Part shown: in pieces, positions 14,517-19,484 of the stretch | How positions within the stretch are numbered: the first letter of the stretch is position 1 | How the letters are laid out: each line of letters begins with the position of its first letter | NCBI GenBank assembly: GCA_035627835.1 | Contig: DASPKX010000174.1 | Location: 1 to 19,484, forward strand | DNA length: 19,484 nt | Direction of reading: 5' to 3' | Source of the DNA: DASPKX01 sp035627835 | GTDB taxonomy: Bacteria > Verrucomicrobiota > Verrucomicrobiia > Limisphaerales > SXQI01 | Notes under the pieces: model-generated | Told to the model about the DNA's origin: nothing | What the model saw: the letters and a program-made list of their open reading frames with translations, nothing else | Database searches by the model: none | Translations under genes and position numbers: made by a program

Positions 14517-15167
14517 ATGTCTGACGTATTTCCTAAATGGACGAACAAGCTGCCAGGACGGATCCTGGTCGCTGCGGTCCTTATCGGAGCGGCGGTCATC
14601 GTCGGCGCGAACTACTACCTGACGCCCGAGTACGCCCGCGTGGGGTATCAACCAACCCAGCCTGTGAACTTCTCCCATGCCATTCACGTGGAGGAGTTGG
14701 GGCTGGATTGCCGTTATTGCCATAACAACGTCGATAAATCCTGGTTTTCTAATATCCCGAGCACGACGACGTGCATGAACTGCCACAACCAGGTGTTGGC
14801 TCAGGATCCGCGTTTGGCGCCCGTGCGCGAGAGCATGGAAACGGGCAAGCCCATTGAATGGGTGCAGATTCATCGCACACCGGATTTCGTTTATTTCAAC
14901 CATTCCGTTCACGTGAACCGCGGCATCAGCTGTGTGCATTGCCATGGGCAGGTGAACAAGATGGATGAAGTGCGGCACGAGAAATCCTTCTCGATGGCGT
15001 TCTGCTTGGAATGCCATCGCGACCCGGCCAAGAATATTCGGCCGTTGGAAGAGGTTTACAACCTGGATTGGACGCCGCCCGCTAATTTCGCCAAGGAGCA
15101 AGGGGCTAAGATGGTGCACGACTGGAAGGTCGAGTCGCTGCAGAACTGCTCCGCTTGTCATCGATGA
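14517..15167 (+). CDS. actA: Alternative complex III subunit A, pentaheme cytochrome c
   Basis: The 216-residue protein has one N-terminal transmembrane helix (about 15-34) and five CxxCH haem c motifs: CRYCH (65-69), CMNCH (86-90), CVHCH (139-143), CLECH (163-167) and CSACH (211-215). Extra histidines (FSHAIHVEE, FNHSVHVN) probably serve as distal haem ligands, as in cytochrome c7/NapC-like multihaem proteins. Haem count, size and position directly before ActB and ActC identify ActA of alternative complex III, the quinol-oxidising complex that replaces cytochrome bc1. The haem domain lies in the periplasm, fixed to the membrane by the N-terminal helix, and takes part in electron transfer out of the complex. 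The stop codon overlaps the actB ATG (ATGA), implying translational coupling. The upstream 378-bp gap probably holds the operon promoter. Confidence 0.95.
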   Translation: MSDVFPKWTNKLPGRILVAAVLIGAAVIVGANYYLTPEYARVGYQPTQPVNFSHAIHVEELGLDCRYCHNNVDKSWFSNIPSTTTCMNCHNQVLAQDPRLAPVRESMETGKPIEWVQIHRTPDFVYFNHSVHVNRGISCVHCHGQVNKMDEVRHEKSFSMAFCLECHRDPAKNIRPLEEVYNLDWTPPANFAKEQGAKMVHDWKVESLQNCSACHR

Positions 15168-18100
15168 AAACAATTCCACCACCTTGTCCCGAGCCTGAAG
15201 TTGGGCCGAAGTACTGGCGCAGCCTGGAACAATTGGCTGACAAGCCAGAGTTCAAGGAATGGGCGCAGCGCGAGTTCCAACCAGGCGCGAGCGAGCTGAC
15301 TGACCCGGTGACCCGCCGCAGTTTCATGAAGCTGATGTCAGCTTCATTGGCCTTGGCTGGCATTGGCGCCGCTGGCTGCCGCCGCCCAGTGCACACGATT
15401 GTTCCCCACACCCGCTTGCCGGAGGGTTATGTGCATGGAGTGGCGAAATTCTACGCCACGAGCATGCCCACACAGCTGGGCGCGATGCCGTTGGTGGTCA
15501 AATCTCACGAAGGCCGGCCGATTAAGGTTGAAGGCAATGGGCAGCATCCGGATAGCAATGGGGGCACTGACGCAATCGCGCAGGCTTCCGTCCTTAGCCT
15601 TTACGATCCAGATCGGGCTTCCCGCTACCTGAACGCTGGCAAGCCTGTGGGCAAGGATGCGGCTTTGCAGGAGCTGGCGCGGATTTCGCAGACCTTCACC
15701 GGAAACCGCGGGCAGGGATTGGCTTTCCTCGTTGAGCGGAGCAGCTCGCCTTCCTTGCAGCGTGTGCAGGCCGCTTTGGCCCAAAAGATGCCGCAAGCGC
15801 GTTGGTTTGCGCATGAAGGCGTCGATTTTGACATCCATCGCCAAGCCGCTTCCGCTGCGACGGGCCAATCTGTTCGCCCGCACTTTCACGTTGAGAAAGC
15901 GTCCGTAATCGTTTCGCTGGACGCAGACATTTTGGCGGGTGAGGAAGAATGCCACCGCTACAGCGCGGGCTTCTCCAAGAATCGCAAGCTCCGCAAGCCG
16001 ACCGACAGCATGAACCGCCTTTACGTGGTGGAGAGCATGCTGAGTGTGACGGGCATCAATGCGGATCATCGCAAACCCACGAGCCCAAGTGGAATCGCCC
16101 AGGCAGCCCTGGACCTCGCGTCCGCAGTTGTGGACAAAGGGCAAGTGGCTGACAAGTGGGTCGCCGAATGCGCCAATGACCTGCTCAAGCCTGAGAATCG
16201 CGGCAAAGTTTTGGTGGTGGCGGGACAACGCCAGCCAATCGGCGTTCACCTGGCCGCCTACGCGATCAACCAGGCGCTCGGCAGCATCGGGCAGACGGTC
16301 ACCTTCACAGAAACCCCCGCTCCTCGCGAAGGCACAATCGCTGAATTAACCTCGCATCTGCAGAGCGGGGCGATCGACACTCTCGTTATCGTTGGCTCGA
16401 ATCCGGTTTACACCGCGCCAACGGACCTGAATTTCGGCAGCGCAATTGCCAACGCAAAGAACATCGTGCGCCTCGGTTACTACGAGGACGAAACGGCCCA
16501 AATTGCCACATGGCATATTCCCGCCGCACATTATCTCGAAAGCTGGGGCGATGCGCTGACCTATGGCGGTGTTTACACCCCAGTGCAGCCGTTGATCGCG
16601 CCGATCTTCGGCGGCCTTGATTGCATTGAGTTCCTCGCGCGCATCGCTGGCGAGCAGAACCCTAGCTCGCACGACATCGTGCGCGAGACGTTCCGCCTGA
16701 CGGCGCAGCCGCAGGATGTGGTGAATGGCTGGCGCAAGTTCCTCCATGACGGCTTCCTGGACGCCCGCCTCGGCAAGGCCAGCGCCGCGCAGGTAAGCAA
16801 CGGGGTTTTGCAACAAGCTCGTAGCGCGTTGGCGAATCTGCCCGCAGCCTCGAAGGACAATCTTCAAGTCCAATTCATCCGCGATTACAAAGTTGGCGAT
16901 GGTTTCTGGAACAACAACGCCTGGTTGCAGGAGTTGCCGGACCCGATCACCAAGATGACTTGGGAAAACACCATTCTTCTGGGGCCAACGACTGCCAAAG
17001 CCCTCGGCCTGGAAGTGGTGGACAAGGAGAACAACCAACTTTTCGTTCCCAAGGTTAAGATCAGCGTCAACGGCAAGGAGATTGAAGGCCCGATCTGGGT
17101 GCAGCCTGGCCACGCGGAGAACACCATTGGGCTGACGCTTGGTTATGGGCGCAGCCGGACAGGACGCGTTGGCAAAGGCACGGGCTACAATGCTTACGCG
17201 CTTCGGACCACGCAGACAGCGACACAGGCGGCCGGAGCGAAGCTCCAGGCAACTGGCGCGCTCCATCAACTGGCGACCACGCAAAATCACTGGTCGATGG
17301 AAGGGCGTCCGATCGTTCGCGAAGCCAATCTCGATCAATACAAAGCGCATCCCCAATTCGCCAAGGGGATGAACATGCACCAGCCTGAGGCACCGGACGC
17401 GCTCAAAGGCAAAGTCCCGGATGATTGGCGCGCTTACGAGAACCCCCTCGAGAAAGTCAAAGAGCGCGCCCTCCATCAATGGGGCATGGTCATTGATCTG
17501 AATGCCTGCACCGGCTGCTCCGCTTGCGTGATCGCTTGCCAGAGCGAGAACAACATCCCCGTCGTTGGCAAACAGCAGGTTGCGCGGAATCGTGAGATGC
17601 ATTGGATTCGCATCGACCGGTACTACGCGGGAACGCCTGAGAATCCGCAAACGGTGACGCAGCCAATGCTCTGCCAGCATTGCGAAAAAGCGCCGTGCGA
17701 AAACGTCTGCCCAGTCAACGCAACCGTGCACGACCATGAAGGGTTGAACGTGATGGTTTACAACCGTTGCGTCGGCACGCGTTACTGCTCGAACAACTGC
17801 GCCTGGAAAGTTCGCCGCTTCAACTACTTCGATTACAACAAGCGGCCGATTACCGATCTTTACAAAGGCCCATTGGCCAAGCGCCCGCAAGACGAAGTTG
17901 ATTTGGTGCGCCTGGTTTCAAATCCAGACGTCACTGTCCGCATGCGCGGCGTGATGGAGAAGTGCACATTTTGCGTGCAGCGCATCGAAGCGGCCAAGAT
18001 CGCGCAAAAGGTCAAAGCCAAGGCTTCCGGCGACGTGGTCGTTCCCGATGGAACATTCACGGTGGCTTGCGCGCAAGCCTGCCCATCGGACGCGATCACG

Positions 18101-18382
18101 TTCGGCAACCTCGCCGATGAGAAGAGCGAAGTTTCGCAGCTCAAGCAGGTGGATCGGAATTATACAGTGCTCGAGTTCCTGGCCACGCAGCCACGGCTGA
18201 CTTATCTCGCCCGGGTGCGCAACCAAAATCCGGCAATGCCTGATTACACGAAGCATCCGTTCACTACCCAAGCTTACATGGACCGCAGCCATAGCGACCC
18301 GTTCAGCGCAGGCCACGATGCGCATGATTCCAAGACGGGAGGCACGCACTCCCCAGGTGAGCAAAAGGGAGGGCATCACTGA
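15164..18382 (+). CDS. actB: Alternative complex III subunit B, MopB-like plus Fe-S fusion
   Basis: The 1072-residue protein joins a molybdopterin-oxidoreductase-like domain (about 80-740) to a four-cluster ferredoxin domain (about 770-1010), as in ActB. It opens with an extended Tat signal of the MoCo/4Fe-4S type (KYWRSLEQLADKPEFKEW, then TRRSFMKLM at 50-58 and a hydrophobic run ending GAAGC, C72). C72 could be a Tat-lipoprotein cysteine. Cluster ligands are visible: CTGCSACVIAC (782-792), CQHCEKAPCENVCP (from 837), CVGTRYCSNNC (869-879), then CTFC and CAQACPSDA. The irregular third motif fits the single 3Fe-4S site known in this subunit. ActB of other species binds no molybdenum cofactor; that is family knowledge. 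The ATG at 15164 overlaps the actA stop and is preferred to an in-frame TTG three codons earlier. The actC ATG overlaps the stop. Confidence 0.95.
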   Translation: MKTIPPPCPEPEVGPKYWRSLEQLADKPEFKEWAQREFQPGASELTDPVTRRSFMKLMSASLALAGIGAAGCRRPVHTIVPHTRLPEGYVHGVAKFYATSMPTQLGAMPLVVKSHEGRPIKVEGNGQHPDSNGGTDAIAQASVLSLYDPDRASRYLNAGKPVGKDAALQELARISQTFTGNRGQGLAFLVERSSSPSLQRVQAALAQKMPQARWFAHEGVDFDIHRQAASAATGQSVRPHFHVEKASVIVSLDADILAGEEECHRYSAGFSKNRKLRKPTDSMNRLYVVESMLSVTGINADHRKPTSPSGIAQAALDLASAVVDKGQVADKWVAECANDLLKPENRGKVLVVAGQRQPIGVHLAAYAINQALGSIGQTVTFTETPAPREGTIAELTSHLQSGAIDTLVIVGSNPVYTAPTDLNFGSAIANAKNIVRLGYYEDETAQIATWHIPAAHYLESWGDALTYGGVYTPVQPLIAPIFGGLDCIEFLARIAGEQNPSSHDIVRETFRLTAQPQDVVNGWRKFLHDGFLDARLGKASAAQVSNGVLQQARSALANLPAASKDNLQVQFIRDYKVGDGFWNNNAWLQELPDPITKMTWENTILLGPTTAKALGLEVVDKENNQLFVPKVKISVNGKEIEGPIWVQPGHAENTIGLTLGYGRSRTGRVGKGTGYNAYALRTTQTATQAAGAKLQATGALHQLATTQNHWSMEGRPIVREANLDQYKAHPQFAKGMNMHQPEAPDALKGKVPDDWRAYENPLEKVKERALHQWGMVIDLNACTGCSACVIACQSENNIPVVGKQQVARNREMHWIRIDRYYAGTPENPQTVTQPMLCQHCEKAPCENVCPVNATVHDHEGLNVMVYNRCVGTRYCSNNCAWKVRRFNYFDYNKRPITDLYKGPLAKRPQDEVDLVRLVSNPDVTVRMRGVMEKCTFCVQRIEAAKIAQKVKAKASGDVVVPDGTFTVACAQACPSDAITFGNLADEKSEVSQLKQVDRNYTVLEFLATQPRLTYLARVRNQNPAMPDYTKHPFTTQAYMDRSHSDPFSAGHDAHDSKTGGTHSPGEQKGGHH

Positions 18383-19484
18383 TGGACGCGACGCCGACAA
18401 ACCTGAAAGTTTACGCTCCGCCCGCTGAGTTGGCCCGGGAACCACTGGTTGCCAACAATCGCAGCATCGGTTGGATTTCCGACCGCATTGCCGGGATCAT
18501 TGAAGGGCCGACGCCAAAGTGGTGGTGGCCATCCTTCATCATCAGCATCCTGATGATGACGATGTGCTTCACCATGATCGGCTACCTGGTGGCCACTGGT
18601 GTGGGTGTCTGGGGTTTGGGTCACCCTGTGATGTGGGGCTGGGCGATCATCAACTTCGTTTGGTGGATCGGCATCGGCCATGCGGGAACTCTGATCTCGG
18701 CAATTTTGTTCCTGCTCCGCCAACGCTGGCGCACAGCGGTGAATCGCGCGGCCGAAGCGATGACCATTTTTGCGGTTATGTGCGCGGGCATTTACCCGTT
18801 GATTCACGTCGGCCGCGTATGGTTCGGATGGTGGCTGTTCCCCCTGCCGACTTCGAATGCGATCTGGCCGCAGTTCCGCTCACCGCTCATGTGGGACGTG
18901 TTTGCGGTTTCGACCTACTTCACGGTCTCGCTGTTGTTCTGGTACGTCGGTCTGGTTCCTGACCTGGCTGTCATGCGTGATCGTGCCAAGACCAAGATCC
19001 GCAAGTTTGCTTACGGATTGTTCTCCCTGGGGTGGACTGGTTCCAACCGCCACTGGAGCAATTACGAAAAGGCTTACTTGATCCTCGCGGGTCTCTCCAC
19101 GCCTCTCGTGCTCTCGGTGCACTCCATCGTGTCATTGGACTTCGCGGTGTCGCAGGTTCCTGGCTGGCACACCACAATTTTCCCGCCTTACTTCGTTGCG
19201 GGTGCGATCTTCTCCGGTTTCGGCATGGTGCTCACGCTGTTGGTGCCGCTCCGCTCGCTCTTCCACTTGGAAGACCTGATCACGATGCGCCACATCGATT
19301 TGATGTGCAAAGTGACGCTCGCGACGGGGTCCATCGTTGGCTACGCGTACATCATGGAGTTTTTCATCGCTTGGTACGGCGGCAATCCCTACGAACGCTT
19401 CACCTTCATGAACCGCGCGTTCGGTCCGTTCGGCTGGAGTTACTTCGTGATGTTCGGCTGCAACGTCATCACGCCGCAATTGTT
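18382..19484 (+). CDS. actC: Alternative complex III subunit C, NrfD-like membrane protein (3' end beyond window)
   Basis: 367 codons are visible from the ATG at 18382, which shares one base with the actB TGA (TGATG). After a soluble N-terminus (about 45 residues) come many hydrophobic helices: PSFIISILMMTMCFTMIGYL, WGWAIINFVWWIGIGHAGTL, FAVMCAGIYPLIHVGR and others. The features IGHAGTLISAILFLLRQRW, RPAEAMT-like RAAEAMTIFAVM, YPLIHVGR and VLSVHSIVSLDFA are typical of NrfD/PsrC-type quinol-binding subunits, as in ActC. In alternative complex III this subunit holds the quinol site and may take part in proton translocation; its acidic and histidine residues in helices are consistent with that. 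Family members have about 460-490 residues and ten helices, so roughly a quarter is missing. actD, actE and actF would be expected next, beyond the window. Confidence 0.93.
   Translation, partial: MDATPTNLKVYAPPAELAREPLVANNRSIGWISDRIAGIIEGPTPKWWWPSFIISILMMTMCFTMIGYLVATGVGVWGLGHPVMWGWAIINFVWWIGIGHAGTLISAILFLLRQRWRTAVNRAAEAMTIFAVMCAGIYPLIHVGRVWFGWWLFPLPTSNAIWPQFRSPLMWDVFAVSTYFTVSLLFWYVGLVPDLAVMRDRAKTKIRKFAYGLFSLGWTGSNRHWSNYEKAYLILAGLSTPLVLSVHSIVSLDFAVSQVPGWHTTIFPPYFVAGAIFSGFGMVLTLLVPLRSLFHLEDLITMRHIDLMCKVTLATGSIVGYAYIMEFFIAWYGGNPYERFTFMNRAFGPFGWSYFVMFGCNVITPQL

Noticed and set aside
16346..17890. A 514-codon open frame antisense to actB, and a 301-codon one at 15344-16249
   Set aside because: Both lie fully inside actB on the opposite strand, show no recognisable domain, and arise from the GC-rich codon pattern of a gene whose cysteine motifs and length prove the sense frame.

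Overview
The window reads as a chromosomal segment of a free-living, aerobically respiring Gram-negative bacterium, most likely of the phylum Verrucomicrobiota (Pedosphaera/Limisphaerales-like). The clues are moderate-high GC, a huge secreted multi-repeat protein ending in the C-terminal module typical of that group (an LSW...LLESATSLDGPW...FYRLR pattern), an alternative complex III operon, and genes that mostly lack strong Shine-Dalgarno sites. This assignment is an inference from gene content. No 16S rRNA, tRNA, CRISPR array, insertion sequence or phage gene was seen.

Left part (1-4750), all on the minus strand. The first feature is the 5' end of sufB (Fe-S cluster assembly). A 9-1-9 palindrome with a Fur-family 7-1-7 core lies about 120 bp upstream of its start, and a GC-rich hairpin sits just before the start codon. 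Next comes the 3' two-thirds of a broken HATPase/winged-helix regulator gene. It begins exactly where a six-helix membrane protein gene stops. That membrane gene lies 19 bp downstream of speA (biosynthetic arginine decarboxylase), and the two probably form an operon. speA has a plausible sigma70-type promoter in the short divergent gap to the next gene.

Middle part (4827-8234). A Nif3/YbgI-family metal protein on the plus strand converges on a minus-strand cluster. Reading in the direction of transcription, the cluster holds a secreted leucine-rich-repeat protein, a Tm-1-like (UPF0261) ATP-binding protein starting 11 bp later, and a type II toxin-antitoxin pair. The antitoxin is intact. The overlapping ParE-like toxin frame is interrupted by one amber codon at position 14, with the rest of the frame well preserved.

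Right part (8396-19484), all on the plus strand. A putative lipoprotein with a low-complexity body and a C-terminal BON domain is followed by a 1453-residue secreted protein. That protein carries six N-terminal repeats of about 120 residues, a galactose-binding-like module, an Ig-like module and five MBG-like repeats. After a 378-bp non-coding gap with a compound hairpin comes the start of the alternative complex III operon. It contains actA (pentaheme cytochrome c), actB (fusion of a molybdopterin-oxidoreductase-like domain and a four-cluster ferredoxin domain) and actC (NrfD-like membrane quinol subunit, cut by the window end). The genes overlap by 4 and 1 bases, so translation is probably coupled. 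The complex oxidises quinol in place of cytochrome bc1.

Most of the window is housekeeping or envelope biology. The items most worth a second look are the sufB operator, the decayed toxin-antitoxin pair, the truncated regulator junction, and the six-repeat secreted protein.
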